Translations under genes and position numbers: made by a program
The notes under the pieces: generated by a model
The model's database searches: none
What the model saw: the letters and a program-made list of their open reading frames with translations, nothing else
What the model was told of the DNA's origin: nothing
Shown here: piece by piece, positions 34,160 through 43,392 of the stretch
Numbering within the stretch: position 1 is the first letter of the stretch
How the letters are laid out: every line of letters begins with the position of its first letter
Source of the DNA: Leptolyngbya sp. FACHB-321
GTDB lineage: Bacteria > Cyanobacteriota > Cyanobacteriia > Leptolyngbyales > Leptolyngbyaceae
Length of the DNA stretch: 64,000 nt
Assembly (NCBI RefSeq): GCF_014695975.1
Contig: NZ_JACJPI010000042.1
Span: forward strand, 248,001-312,000
Direction: 5' to 3'

Positions 34160-34447
34160 ATGGCTCAACCGCAAAAAGATCAGCAGCACCCCCAATGGAG
34201 CGGCGATCGCCAGATCGTTAACACCTTGCTTTCTGAAGCGCCTACTGACTATAACCTGGCAGAACTCGCTCGCCTGCGGCTTCGTTATTGTAGTTTTCCG
34301 GGCGCGCGCGATATTCAGGCAGATCTGGAGAAGGTGCTGCAACAATGGAACCTGACTGACGATGCCCTCAATGCTAAAACTCGTCAAATTCATGCTGCTG
34401 CTCAAGTGTACAAAGGGCGGGGGAGTAAGCGGGATGATTGGAGTTAA
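34160..34447 (+). CDS. DUF3288 family protein
   Basis: A 95-residue soluble protein with the cyanobacterial DUF3288 signatures KDQQHPQWSGDRQIV, PTDYNLAELARLRLRY, FPGARDIQADLEKVLQQWNLT and KTRQIHAAAQVYKG. Function unknown. It is monocistronic, between the polysaccharide genes and the convergent Mla genes. The ATG at 34160 lacks a clear Shine-Dalgarno sequence. Confidence 0.85.
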   Translation: MAQPQKDQQHPQWSGDRQIVNTLLSEAPTDYNLAELARLRLRYCSFPGARDIQADLEKVLQQWNLTDDALNAKTRQIHAAAQVYKGRGSKRDDWS

Positions 34448-34569
34448 GTATGAGTGTCTGTCTTAGTGCTGCGACGGATACGCATAGCGTTTGTGCGCTG
34501 TCTGCTGCTCGCTGCTCGCTCACCCTTATGATTTCCGTTACTTGCGTGTTTGTCTGGTAGGACTGACCG

Positions 34570-35841
34570 CTAGTTGCTCAATGCTTCTTTGCTTAACGGC
34601 TCTTGGCGTGACAACTCTTTGGTAATCGCTGCTTTCTGTGTAGCAGGAAGACTTGGTTCTACCGAGTGGCTAGGACTGTTGGTCAGGTTAGTGGGGGGTG
34701 AGTTGCTACTGTCAGCAGTGGCTTGAGCGATCGGCGTCAGGATTTGTGCCAACTGAGCCTGTTGCTGAAGCTGTTGCGATGATGATACTAGACCGCTCAG
34801 GTTATTAACCAGATTCCGCAAGTTGAGGCGAAATGCTGGATCACCTGTCAATTCATCCATGTCAGACGTGATTTTTTGCACGTTTTGGAATGTAGCTCTG
34901 GCAGAGTCGAGCGTTTGTTGAAGCACCGTCAGATTTGAGGGACTGTTGAGAGCCGTAGACACATCGCGAAGATTTGCAGAAGCTTGAGCCGAATTAGCAG
35001 ACAGGATTTCTAGATTTCGCAATAGCTGCCCCTGCTGAACCTGGGTAACGATCGGATCTAGATTAGTCACTGTTGTCCGAAGCTGCGTTGTAATCACGTT
35101 AATGTTATCCAACGTGCTGACTAGATTTGAGCGGTTAGTTGACAGCAGCCCATTGACCTGATCAGCAGTGAGACCCAGTTTTGTCACTGTGCGATCGACG
35201 TTGCGCGTCGAAGTTGATAGTGTAGATACCTGCTGCTTCACCACTGTCGCAACTCCCTTAAACTCGCGGCTCAAGGCGGCAATTTCGGCGGCGGCTCGGG
35301 CGCTGTTTCTGGTGACAGCTTGCACATCTGCCACAAACGCAGGATTACTGTAAGCGTTGGCAAACATCATCGAGGAGCGAATCAATTCATCGACGCTGAC
35401 TCCTACTCGACCCGATAAACGAGTGTCGTCGCAGAGAATCAGAGCGTTATTACATTGAGCATCCAACGGTTTTGCGTCCACCTCAGCAGTCAATTGCCTA
35501 CGGGGTGTAATGTCGATAGCCGTACTGCCTAATAAACCAGACTGGTTTGCCTCGACCGTCACATCACTGGGAATGAGTAGATCCGCCGGAGAAATCTCCA
35601 CTTCAACTTCGACCCCATTGGGTCCAGGTCGCGTTTTACTGATCTTGCCCACCGTTACGCCACGATAGCGAACAACTGTGCCCACTTCCATCCCAGCAAC
35701 ATTGGCAAAGTCAATGACTACCTTATAGCCACGATTGCCTACGCTGATACCCCGTATCCAGAAGATTAAGCCAACAAAGAGCCCTAATCCTGCAAGGATA
35801 AATAAGCCAACAGAGCCTTCCCGAACGGTTCGCGATCGCAT
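34570..35841 (-). CDS. MlaD family (MCE domain) lipid transport protein
   Basis: A 423-residue protein with one N-terminal membrane helix (about residues 9-30, GSVGLFILAGLGLFVGLIFW) and an MCE domain (about 38-115: YKVVIDFANVAGMEVGTVVRYRG, then GLLGSTAIDITP). A long helical region follows (about 150-385) rich in Asn/Thr/Gln, which may form a tube or coiled coil, as in longer MCE proteins. It is the substrate-binding part of an Mla-like phospholipid transporter. The ATPase gene lies directly upstream (141 bases). The MlaE permease is not in this window. Confidence 0.9.
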   Translation of the reverse strand: MRSRTVREGSVGLFILAGLGLFVGLIFWIRGISVGNRGYKVVIDFANVAGMEVGTVVRYRGVTVGKISKTRPGPNGVEVEVEISPADLLIPSDVTVEANQSGLLGSTAIDITPRRQLTAEVDAKPLDAQCNNALILCDDTRLSGRVGVSVDELIRSSMMFANAYSNPAFVADVQAVTRNSARAAAEIAALSREFKGVATVVKQQVSTLSTSTRNVDRTVTKLGLTADQVNGLLSTNRSNLVSTLDNINVITTQLRTTVTNLDPIVTQVQQGQLLRNLEILSANSAQASANLRDVSTALNSPSNLTVLQQTLDSARATFQNVQKITSDMDELTGDPAFRLNLRNLVNNLSGLVSSSQQLQQQAQLAQILTPIAQATADSSNSPPTNLTNSPSHSVEPSLPATQKAAITKELSRQEPLSKEALSN

Positions 35842-35930
35842 GATGAGTCCTCACTAAGTAGGGAAACATTGGAGAAAGAGTGACTTTAGACCGAGCCTAC
35901 AGCCTGCAAAAGCTAGCTCAACCAATCATT

Positions 35931-35980
35931 TTCCCTTTCTCCTTTTCCTTTTGCCTTCTACCTTCTGCCTTTTGCCTTCT
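35931..35980 (-). repeat. TTTGCCTTCT heptad repeat
   Basis: Pyrimidine-rich units (ttttgccttctaccttctgc and similar), the reverse complement of the aaggcagaagg block seen at 17650 and 38589. It lies between the ATPase stop and the MCE gene. Confidence 0.65.
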
Positions 35981-35981
35981 A

Positions 35982-36764
35982 TTACCCGGTTACCTGTATC
36001 GGTCCATCTATACTGCCACTAAAAAACTGACGAATGAGAGGATTGTCGGTTGTACTCACAGCTTGCACAGTGCCCTGCCATTGCACTCTGCCGTGATACA
36101 AAAAGACAACCCGATCAGCGGTGCGACGAATGGTACTCTCCTGGTGAGTCACCATAACATACGTGCCACAGCCCCCTTCTACACACTGAAGCTGCCGCAC
36201 CAAATCTTCAATTACGGTAGAAGCAACTGGATCAAGCCCTGCGGTGGGTTCGTCATATAGCAGTACTTCTGGTGAATCTCTGGGGTTATCTGGGTTTGCC
36301 ATGATGGCTCGCGCAAAACTGACCCGTTTTCGCATTCCGCCGGAAAGCTCGGACGGGTAGCGATCGCTGACGTTTGCCAAACCCACCATCTCCAGCCGCT
36401 TGATGACCAACTCTCGAATCCGCCGTCGAGAGAGGCGAGAATGCTCGTACAGTAAAAACCCGACATTTTGATCCACCGTCAGCGAATCGAAAAGCGCCGC
36501 CTGTTGAAACACCATCCCAATGCCGATCGGGTCTTGTGCATCTTCAATCAACCCTTTACGTAGCTGCCCCTGCACATAAATTTCGCCGGCATCTGGCGCG
36601 AGCAGACCAGCAATCAAGCGCAGAATAGTCGATTTGCCCGTTCCTGAAGGACCAATAATGGCTACGGCTTCGCCACGATAAATCGTTAGATCGACCGCAT
36701 CCAGCACGACATTTTTGCCAAATGCCTTTGAAACTTGTTTTAGCTCAATCAGTGGTTCAGCCAT
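35982..36764 (-). CDS. MlaF-type ABC transporter ATP-binding protein
   Basis: A 260-residue ATPase with Walker A GPSGTGKS (38-45), ABC signature ELSGGMRKR, Walker B VLLYDEPTAGLDP, and the switch histidine in VMVTHQEST. It resembles MlaF of retrograde or anterograde phospholipid transporters and plastid TGD3. It precedes the MCE gene on the same strand, supporting a lipid-transport role between inner membrane and outer envelope or thylakoid. The C-terminus is extended by a short tail as in MlaF. Confidence 0.9.
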   Translation of the reverse strand: MAEPLIELKQVSKAFGKNVVLDAVDLTIYRGEAVAIIGPSGTGKSTILRLIAGLLAPDAGEIYVQGQLRKGLIEDAQDPIGIGMVFQQAALFDSLTVDQNVGFLLYEHSRLSRRRIRELVIKRLEMVGLANVSDRYPSELSGGMRKRVSFARAIMANPDNPRDSPEVLLYDEPTAGLDPVASTVIEDLVRQLQCVEGGCGTYVMVTHQESTIRRTADRVVFLYHGRVQWQGTVQAVSTTDNPLIRQFFSGSIDGPIQVTG

Positions 36765-37221
36765 TAGGATGTGCGCCAGACAATCCTTGGCAATCTAAGG
36801 CTGTAAATTGCTGATGCCCCATTAGTATCGGTGAAAGCTGAATCAGTCCAGATTAAGTAAGACATTCGACTTTAGCGCAGTCCAGGTAATTCAGATTGTT
36901 CAGAGCACTGCTTTTAAGACTTTATCAGACAAGACTTGTTGCCGGAGAGTAATCAATAAAGTATTGGCTATTATGTTAGCGCGTTGGTTAACCCTACGGC
37001 TTTGGTGCTTGCAGAGGCAGCTACAGGGAGTGAAGAGTGGTTCGTGTGGCATGGAGAGCGATCGCACTCACCCAGACGATGCTAAACAGATGGAACCGTC
37101 AAGCAAAACGAAGAGTCCATAACAGTCCATAGAAGGTAATGAAGTTACGCTATTCTGCTGCTAGGCACAGTGCCGCTTTCGCTTCATCGACCTGTTTTTT
37201 CTTTCCCATGCGTAATCTGCC
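36765..37221. other. Intergenic region between divergent mlaF-like gene and yvcK
   Basis: 457 bases with no credible gene. It should carry both promoters, but I see no consensus -35/-10 pair. It is AT-rich in the first 200 bases and contains one HIP1-like gcgatcgc at about 37060. Confidence 0.4.
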
Positions 37222-38589
37222 ATGACCTTTGGTTTACTCAAACAGGCGCTCCATGTGCTGCGGCACGAATCACGTCACCGTACGCCCAACCGTGTGAACC
37301 AATGGTTTAAATGGTTGGCTCCTGGTTTATTTGTGAAGCGCTGGTTGCTGTTAAGCGCAAGCGGCGTACTGCTAACAACCCTGGGGTTTGCGGTCTGGCT
37401 CAAGTTAACGCCAGTTTTTTATACAACTCAGATTTTAGGGCAAATTCTTGACGAAATCACTGATGTGATTCCCAGCTACATTAGTGGTCCGCTGGCGATG
37501 CTGTTGGGCTTTTTGCTGGTCTGGTGGGGGCAGACACGCACACTTGGGTCGATTACCGAAGTGCTGATGCCTGACGGTGACGAGGAGTTGATTGATGTCC
37601 TACTAACGCACCGACGCTTGCATCGTGGTCCGCGCATTGTCGTGGTTGGCGGTGGCACTGGGTTATCGAATTTACTGCGGGGCTTGAAGCGCTACAGCGC
37701 TAACATCACGGCGATTGTGACTGTGGCGGATGATGGTGGTTCGTCTGGGCGGCTACGGCGCGAAATTGGCGTGCTGCCTCCAGGCGACATTCGTAACTGT
37801 CTGGCAGCGCTAGCAGACGAAGAAAAGCTGCTGACTGAGCTTTTTCAGTACCGCTTTAAGGCGGGTGATGGGCTGATGGGACATAGCTTCGGCAATCTAT
37901 TCCTGACAGCAATGAGTGAGGTAACAGGTGATCTAGAACAGGCGATCGCCGCGAGTTCTCGTGTGTTGGCAGTGCGTGGACAAGTACTGCCTGCTACCTT
38001 AAGCGATGTGCGGCTGTGGGCAGAGTTAGCAGATGGTCGCTACATTGAGGGCGAATCGAGCATTACCGAAGCAAATGGCGCGATCGTCAAAATCGGCTGT
38101 ATACCTGCGAATCCACCCGCGTTGCCCAAAGCGCTGAGAGCCATTGAGGAAGCCGATTACATTATTATTGGTCCGGGTAGTTTGTACACCAGCATCATTC
38201 CCAACCTGTTAGTGCCAGAGATTACTGCCGCGATCGCTCAGCGCGATGTGCCTCGCATCTATGTCTGCAATATCATGACTCAGGAAGGCGAAACCCAGGG
38301 CTACAGCGTCGGTGACCATATTCGAGCGATCGATCAGGCGTGTGGTCGATCCTTGTTTGGAGCCGTACTGGTGCAAAAGAAGATTCCTTCCGCAAGGGCA
38401 CACATTCGTTATGCTCAAGAAAACTCCAATCCTGTGCCTCTCGATCGTGATGTCATTGTCCGCATGGGGCGTCGGATCGTACTGGCAAATGTGATGGACG
38501 AAGACGAACAAACGGGACTCATCCGCCATGATCCCCAACAACTAGCCCGGGTGCTGCTGCGCTGGTACAGTCGGGTGGAGGGGCTTTAG
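37222..38589 (+). CDS. yvcK: YvcK / CofD-like UDP-sugar-binding protein
   Basis: A 455-residue protein with two N-terminal membrane helices (about 41-61 and 88-103) and a soluble CofD-like domain from residue 137: [13 protein letters not shown] (141-153), [35 protein letters not shown] and [17 protein letters not shown]. YvcK proteins bind UDP-GlcNAc and coordinate carbon flow with cell-wall synthesis; they are required on gluconeogenic carbon sources in Bacillus. The membrane anchor is absent from the roughly 320-residue Bacillus form. tsaE follows on the same strand after 90 bases of repeat. Confidence 0.92.
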   Translation: MTFGLLKQALHVLRHESRHRTPNRVNQWFKWLAPGLFVKRWLLLSASGVLLTTLGFAVWLKLTPVFYTTQILGQILDEITDVIPSYISGPLAMLLGFLLVWWGQTRTLGSITEVLMPDGDEELIDVLLTHRRLHRGPRIVVVGGGTGLSNLLRGLKRYSANITAIVTVADDGGSSGRLRREIGVLPPGDIRNCLAALADEEKLLTELFQYRFKAGDGLMGHSFGNLFLTAMSEVTGDLEQAIAASSRVLAVRGQVLPATLSDVRLWAELADGRYIEGESSITEANGAIVKIGCIPANPPALPKALRAIEEADYIIIGPGSLYTSIIPNLLVPEITAAIAQRDVPRIYVCNIMTQEGETQGYSVGDHIRAIDQACGRSLFGAVLVQKKIPSARAHIRYAQENSNPVPLDRDVIVRMGRRIVLANVMDEDEQTGLIRHDPQQLARVLLRWYSRVEGL

Positions 38590-38667
38590 AAGGCAGGAGA
38601 CGGAGGGCAGAAGGCAGAAGGCAGGGGACGTAAGGGAAGCAATTCAAAACTCAAAACTCAAAAACCC
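38589..38667 (+). repeat. AAGGCAG heptads plus CTCAAAA block
   Basis: Units aaggcag/gagggca (38590-38625) followed by tandem ctcaaaa (38643-38664). The order and sequence mirror the block at 17650-17720. It fills the gap between yvcK and tsaE. Confidence 0.65.
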
Positions 38668-38679
38668 CAACTTTCAACT

Positions 38680-39234
38680 ATGCAGGATCAAGCGACCACT
38701 ATTTTTCTGTCAGATGCAGCGGCGACGCGATCGCTGGGCGTTGAGCTGGGACAGACGTTGCCAGCAGGAAGTGTGTTGTTGCTAGAGGGTGAACTGGGCA
38801 GCGGTAAAACGACGTTGGTGCAGGGCCTTGGGGAAGGGTTGGGCATTCAAGACACGATCGACAGCCCCACCTTTACGCTGATTAATGAATACTTCGAGGG
38901 ACGTTTACCGCTCTACCATCTCGATTTGTATCGTTTGAACAAAACGGCAACGGCTGAACTTTCTCTAGAAACCTATTGGGATGGCACCGAGGCTGAACTA
39001 GGCATCGTAGCGATCGAATGGGCAGAACGCTTACCCTATAAGCCTGCCAACTATTTGGCGATCCACCTGATTTATGATGTGAATAGGGGTCGTCACCTAA
39101 CAATACGTGCGATCAGTCAGGGCAATAGCGGTCAGGATGATCATGGTCAAGACAATCACGGTCAATGGGATGCTGTTTTAGCTGCGACTGGTGTTTTGGG
39201 AGACGACGATCGCCCGTCCACTGTTTATCTGTAA
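38680..39234 (+). CDS. tsaE: tRNA threonylcarbamoyladenosine ATPase TsaE
   Basis: A 184-residue P-loop ATPase with Walker A GELGSGKT (37-44), then SPTFTLINEY and the YHLDLYRL element typical of TsaE. It works with TsaB and TsaD to make t6A37 in ANN-decoding tRNAs. The core is about 150 residues; the C-terminal 30 residues hold a DDHGQDNHGQ low-complexity tail not usual in the family. It lies downstream of yvcK and upstream of fusA on the plus strand. Confidence 0.93.
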   Translation: MQDQATTIFLSDAAATRSLGVELGQTLPAGSVLLLEGELGSGKTTLVQGLGEGLGIQDTIDSPTFTLINEYFEGRLPLYHLDLYRLNKTATAELSLETYWDGTEAELGIVAIEWAERLPYKPANYLAIHLIYDVNRGRHLTIRAISQGNSGQDDHGQDNHGQWDAVLAATGVLGDDDRPSTVYL

Positions 39235-39432
39235 ATCCGTACCAAGCCTTCGTCTACAATTTACATCGCAACACTTTACAATTAGAAATGGCGCTGTGAG
39301 CGTAGAAAAGGATTCCTTACGGTTCCGAGTGATTGAGATCCAGCTCATACTGGCTACGACAACACCGATTTTCTTAAGTAACGCTTGCAGGTGGTCACCA
39401 TTAGCGTGTCGCATTTAATTTAGAGAGTAACC

Positions 39433-41520
39433 ATGAAAGACCTCACTCGTTATCGCAATATTGGCATTTTCGCTCACGTTGATGCTGGTAAAACGACCAC
39501 AACTGAACGCATCCTGAAACTGACAGGCAAGATCCACAAAATTGGTGAAGTACATGAAGGTGCGGCAACGACAGACTTCATGGAACAAGAACAAGAGCGT
39601 GGTATCACCATTCAGTCTGCTGCAACAAGCTGCTTTTGGAACGACCACCAACTGAACATCATCGATACTCCTGGACACGTTGACTTCACTATTGAAGTTT
39701 ATCGATCGCTCAAGGTGTTGGATGGTGGTGTTGGCGTGTTTTGTGGATCAGGTGGAGTCGAGCCGCAGTCTGAAACGAACTGGCGCTATGCAAACGACTC
39801 CGAAGTCGCCCGCATTATCTACATCAATAAGCTCGATCGCACGGGTGCCGATTTCTTCCGTGTTGTTAAGCAAGTGAATGACGTTCTGGCTGCCAAACCG
39901 CTGGTTATGGTGCTGCCAGTTGGCGTGGAAGAGAAGTTCTCGGGCGTAGTCGATCTGCTGACCCGCAAAGCCTGGATCTGGGATGAATCCGGCGATCCAA
40001 TGAACTACGTGATCAAAGATGTACCTGCGGATATGGTCGATCAGGTCGAAATGTATCGCGAACAGCTCATTGAGCTTGCTGTTGAGCAAGACGATGAGGT
40101 CATGGAAAAGTACTTGGAAGGGGAAGAACCTGACATTGATACCTTGAAGCGCTGTATCCGTAAGGGCACCCGCGATCGAGCGTTCTTCCCCACCTACTGC
40201 GGCTCGTCCTTTAAGAATAAGGGCGTGCAGTTGGTGCTAGACGCTGTTGTGGACTATCTGCCTAACCCAATGGAAGTCAAGCCGCAGCCTGAAGTCGATC
40301 TAGAAGGTAATGAAACAGGCACGTTTGCTGTTGTCGATCCAGAGAAGCCGCTGCGCGCACTTGCGTTCAAAATCATGGACGATCGCTTTGGTGCCCTGAC
40401 CTTCACGCGGCTCTACTCCGGCAAGATCACCAAGGGTGACACTATCCTCAATACCTTTACGGGTAAAACCGAGCGGGTTAGCCGACTGGTGGAGATGCAC
40501 GCTAATTCGCGTGAAGAAATCGACTCGGCTCAAGCAGGCGACATTATTGCGATCGTCGGTATGAAGAATGTCCAAACTGGGCACACTCTCTGCGATCCCA
40601 AAAATCCTGCGACTTTAGAGCCAATGGTCTTCCCTGAACCTGTGATTTCGATCGCGGTCAAACCTAAGACCAAAGGTGGCGAAGAAAAAATGGGGATTGC
40701 CCTCAGCAAGATGGTGCAGGAAGATCCTTCGTTCCACATGATGACGGATGAAGAAAGCGGCGAAACCATCCTTAAAGGCATGGGTGAACTGCATTTAGAC
40801 ATCAAAGTTGACATTCTTAAGCGCACTCATGGCGTTGAAGTCGAAGTGGGTAAACCACAGGTTGCCTACCGCGAGTCGATCACCAAGCGCCTCGAAGATG
40901 GCTACATCCACAAGAAGCAATCTGGTGGTTCAGGTCAGTATGCCAAGATCAACTACATCATTGAACCTGGCGAACCGGGCAGTGGCTTCCAGTTTGAGTC
41001 AAAGGTGACAGGAGGCAGCGTTCCAAGAGAATACTGGCCCGCTGTCGAAAAAGGCTTTGAAAGCTGTATCGAAAAAGGTGTTCTGGCTGGCTTCCCCTGC
41101 CTGGACTTGAAGTTCACGCTGACAGAAGGCGGGTTCCACCCAGTTGACTCGTCAGCAATGGCGTTTGAAATCGCTGCCAAAGCTGCGTATCGGCAATCTA
41201 TTCCTAAGGCTGCCCCGCAGTTGCTTGAGCCGATTATGAATGTGGATGTGTTTACGCCAGATACCTACATGGGTGATGTCATCGGCGATCTCAATCGTCG
41301 TCGTGGCATGATGAAATCGCAGGAAACTGGCGCAACGGGTGCCCGTATTAAAGCAGATGTGCCGTTGAGCGAAATGTTTGGCTACATTGGCGACCTGCGT
41401 ACGATGACCTCTGGGCGGGGTCAGTTCTCTATGTCGTTCTCTCATTACTCTCCATGCCCAAGCAACATTGCTGAAGTGGTCATTAAGGAGGCAAAAGAAC
41501 GTCAAGCTGCTGCTTCGTAG
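39433..41520 (+). CDS. fusA: Elongation factor G (redox-sensitive Slr1463 type)
   Basis: A 695-residue translocation GTPase with all five domains: P-loop [13 protein letters not shown], switch [18 protein letters not shown] and NKLD G motifs, then domains II-V. Cysteines fall at 104 (VFCGSGG), 241 (LKRCIRK) and 256 (TYCGSSF). These match, shifted by one, Cys105, Cys242 and Cys257 of Synechocystis Slr1463, the EF-G inactivated by disulfide formation under oxidative stress. It is separate from the rpsL-rpsG-tuf operon. A TAGAGAG ribosome-binding site precedes the ATG by five bases. Confidence 0.95.
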   Translation: MKDLTRYRNIGIFAHVDAGKTTTTERILKLTGKIHKIGEVHEGAATTDFMEQEQERGITIQSAATSCFWNDHQLNIIDTPGHVDFTIEVYRSLKVLDGGVGVFCGSGGVEPQSETNWRYANDSEVARIIYINKLDRTGADFFRVVKQVNDVLAAKPLVMVLPVGVEEKFSGVVDLLTRKAWIWDESGDPMNYVIKDVPADMVDQVEMYREQLIELAVEQDDEVMEKYLEGEEPDIDTLKRCIRKGTRDRAFFPTYCGSSFKNKGVQLVLDAVVDYLPNPMEVKPQPEVDLEGNETGTFAVVDPEKPLRALAFKIMDDRFGALTFTRLYSGKITKGDTILNTFTGKTERVSRLVEMHANSREEIDSAQAGDIIAIVGMKNVQTGHTLCDPKNPATLEPMVFPEPVISIAVKPKTKGGEEKMGIALSKMVQEDPSFHMMTDEESGETILKGMGELHLDIKVDILKRTHGVEVEVGKPQVAYRESITKRLEDGYIHKKQSGGSGQYAKINYIIEPGEPGSGFQFESKVTGGSVPREYWPAVEKGFESCIEKGVLAGFPCLDLKFTLTEGGFHPVDSSAMAFEIAAKAAYRQSIPKAAPQLLEPIMNVDVFTPDTYMGDVIGDLNRRRGMMKSQETGATGARIKADVPLSEMFGYIGDLRTMTSGRGQFSMSFSHYSPCPSNIAEVVIKEAKERQAAAS

Positions 41521-41562
41521 TGTTGACGGTATACCTTTGATGTAAGAGGGATAAGCAGGAGT

Positions 41563-41627
41563 CAGAAGCTAGAAATCAGGATGATTGAGCCTGTCTAGCT
41601 TCTGGTTCCTTAATGCTGTTTTTGTTT
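41563..41627 (+). terminator. fusA terminator hairpin
   Basis: CAGAAGCTAG (41563-41572) pairs perfectly with CTAGCTTCTG (41595-41604), with an inner CAGG/CCTG stem; a T-rich tail (tgctgtttttgtttt) follows at 41613-41627. It lies about 45 bases after the fusA stop. Confidence 0.65.
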
Positions 41628-41873
41628 TAACCGGGTGCGTCTAGAGTCTTGTGCGCCGTTTGCGCGACCGCATGTACCAGTAGCCTTAATCCATTCTCTC
41701 AGTATTACTTCCCCCGTTCGTTCGCTCTAAATCAGGGTGATGAAGACGGGGGATAGTCTTGCAACGCTTTCAATTTACTCTACCTAGCAGTTTTGCTATC
41801 AGCCCGACATCGCGCAGGACTTTTTAGTGTGTGATGATCCAATTTTTCGGCAGTTTGTCGCTATAGGTTTGCT
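41628..41873. other. Intergenic region with CCCCCGT/ACGGGGG hairpin
   Basis: Together with the fusA terminator this makes a 353-base gap. CCCCCGT (41711-41717) pairs with ACGGGGG (41746-41752), a 7-base GC stem with a 28-base loop, about 120 bases upstream of the DUF6464 gene. No gene is seen. Confidence 0.4.
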
Positions 41874-42236
41874 ATGGGTTTGTCTTCTCTGCCCACAGAA
41901 GTTATTTTGAGCCACTCCTGCTCAACGCTGGGGCATTTGTATTTAGACTATAATCCCCAACCCGGAGCCTGTCTGGAGTGGGAGGGGCAGACCTACTTGA
42001 TCCTAGAGCGTAGACATCGCTATCAACTTCAGTCGGGGCGCTACCATCTGCATAAAATCGCGCTTTATGTCCAGACGTTTGAGGCATTAGCAGAGGAAAG
42101 CTTTAACGATGGGCAAGGGGGGATCGGCGATCGCTCTTGTCGGTATAACGCTCACTCGGCACTGCTTCGGTGTGCTGTTAAGCCTAGTGGACCGTGCGAT
42201 GGCTGCACTGATTATCAACCCGTTGCGATGTCATAA
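41874..42236 (+). CDS. DUF6464 family protein
   Basis: A 120-residue cyanobacterial protein with SHSCSTLGHLYLDYNPQPG at the N-terminus, then EWEGQTYLILERRHRYQLQSGRY and HLHKIALYVQ, which I recall as DUF6464. The C-terminus carries two cysteine pairs (RCAVKPSGPCDGC), which might bind metal. Function unknown. It converges on the LivF-like gene. Confidence 0.75.
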   Translation: MGLSSLPTEVILSHSCSTLGHLYLDYNPQPGACLEWEGQTYLILERRHRYQLQSGRYHLHKIALYVQTFEALAEESFNDGQGGIGDRSCRYNAHSALLRCAVKPSGPCDGCTDYQPVAMS

Positions 42237-42276
42237 GCAGTAAAGGCTGTTAATGACATCCAAGCTTGGCTCGTTC

Positions 42277-43008
42277 TTAGTGTGCAGTTGTTGCGCCCAA
42301 GTAGAGTTCGCCAACTTTCGGGTCATTCAGCAGGTCGATGCCGCGTCCCTCAAAGCGATCGCGCCCTGCTTCTAAAACGTAGCCCCGGTCTGCCATCTCC
42401 AACGCCTTACGGGCATTTTGCTCTACAAGGACGATTGCAGTGCCGCTCTGATTAATACGTTTAATCTGCTCAAAGACACTGTTAACCAGAATCGGTGACA
42501 ATGCTGCCGATGGTTCATCCAGCAACAGCAGGCTTGGTTTGAGCATGAGCGCTTTGCCCATTGCTAGCATTTGCCGTTCACCACCTGAAAGCGTGCCTGC
42601 CCGCTGACGACGACGACTTGCCAGCGCTGGAAACGTGGTGAAAATTTCATCTTTGAGGGTTTGCAGCGGCACCTTATGTACAAAAGCCCCCATTTCCAGG
42701 TTTTCTTCTACCGTGAGCGATCGAAACACGTTGGCAATCTGGGGAATGTAGCCCATGCCAAGCTGCACAATCTGGTCAGGCTTCAGCCCTGCAATGCTTT
42801 TGCCTTTGAAGATCAAGCTACCCGTATGCGGAGCCAGTAGCCCAAAAATCGTTTTTGCCAGAGTCGATTTGCCTGCGCCATTCGGACCAATGACAGCGAC
42901 CAATTCACCAGGATAAAGCTTGAAATTTACCCCTTGCAGGATGTCCAGATCTTTGATGTAGCCAGCAAAGACATTTTGAACTTCGAGCAAGGGATGGGGG
43001 GCAGGCAT
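42277..43008 (-). CDS. LivF/NatE-like ABC transporter ATP-binding protein
   Basis: A 243-residue ATPase of the branched-chain/neutral amino acid importer type: Walker A GPNGAGKS (about residues 40-47), signature TLSGGERQM, Walker B LLLLDEPSAALSP, and the short LivF-like C-terminus. It resembles NatE of the cyanobacterial neutral amino acid permease N-I, whose genes are dispersed on the chromosome. The substrate is not certain; UrtE of urea uptake is an alternative, but no urt gene is nearby. It lies downstream of the ferredoxin gene. Confidence 0.85.
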   Translation of the reverse strand: MPAPHPLLEVQNVFAGYIKDLDILQGVNFKLYPGELVAVIGPNGAGKSTLAKTIFGLLAPHTGSLIFKGKSIAGLKPDQIVQLGMGYIPQIANVFRSLTVEENLEMGAFVHKVPLQTLKDEIFTTFPALASRRRQRAGTLSGGERQMLAMGKALMLKPSLLLLDEPSAALSPILVNSVFEQIKRINQSGTAIVLVEQNARKALEMADRGYVLEAGRDRFEGRGIDLLNDPKVGELYLGATTAH

Positions 43009-43019
43009 GAGAGGGTGAG

Positions 43020-43060
43020 GGAGGCGTAGGGGAAGCAGGGGGAGTAGGGGAAGCAGGGGA
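43020..43060 (+). repeat. GGGGAAGCAGGGG tandem repeat
   Basis: Three imperfect copies of 'taggggaagcaggg' with purine-rich spacers, upstream of the LivF-like gene. It resembles other short G-rich repeats in this genome (21120-21155). Confidence 0.55.
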
Positions 43061-43094
43061 AGAAAGTTTTGGCTATTGACCGTAACTCAAAACT

Positions 43095-43322
43095 TTATTC
43101 TGGTGTTTCTTGCAAGCTAGGGCGTTCTTCGGGGACGATCGCTCCCTCCACAGGACAGACCTGCAAACAAATGCCGCAATCAATGCAGGTTGCAAAGTCA
43201 ATCCAGTACCAATCAGTGCCTTTAGTATTTTTACCAGGACCAGGATGGATGCAGGCAACAGGGCAGGCATCCACGCAGTCGGCAACGCCCTCGCAGATAT
43301 TTGTAACGATCGTATGCGACAC
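43095..43322 (-). CDS. Bacterial-type ferredoxin with two cluster motifs
   Basis: A 75-residue ferredoxin started at GTG 43322, preceded by AGAGAG at good spacing; a longer frame would add 19 residues. The sequence VSHTIVTNICEGVADC is the usual N-terminus of this cyanobacterial group. One motif is a standard CIDCGICLQVCP. The other is C-x5-C-x3-CP-x2-C, which lacks the CxxCxxC pattern, so it may hold a 3Fe-4S or altered cluster as in seven-iron ferredoxins. It lies between hisZ and the LivF-like gene on the same strand. Confidence 0.88.
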   Translation of the reverse strand: MSHTIVTNICEGVADCVDACPVACIHPGPGKNTKGTDWYWIDFATCIDCGICLQVCPVEGAIVPEERPSLQETPE

Positions 43323-43392
43323 AGTGTTCTCTCTAAAAGTTGGGGGTTTTCGGTCGTTGATTGTGGGAAAGAAAGACATTCACAACCAATGG

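Noticed and set aside
43020-43060. Possible CRISPR-like repeat
   Set aside because: Units are contiguous, imperfect and purine-rich with no unique spacers or cas genes nearby.
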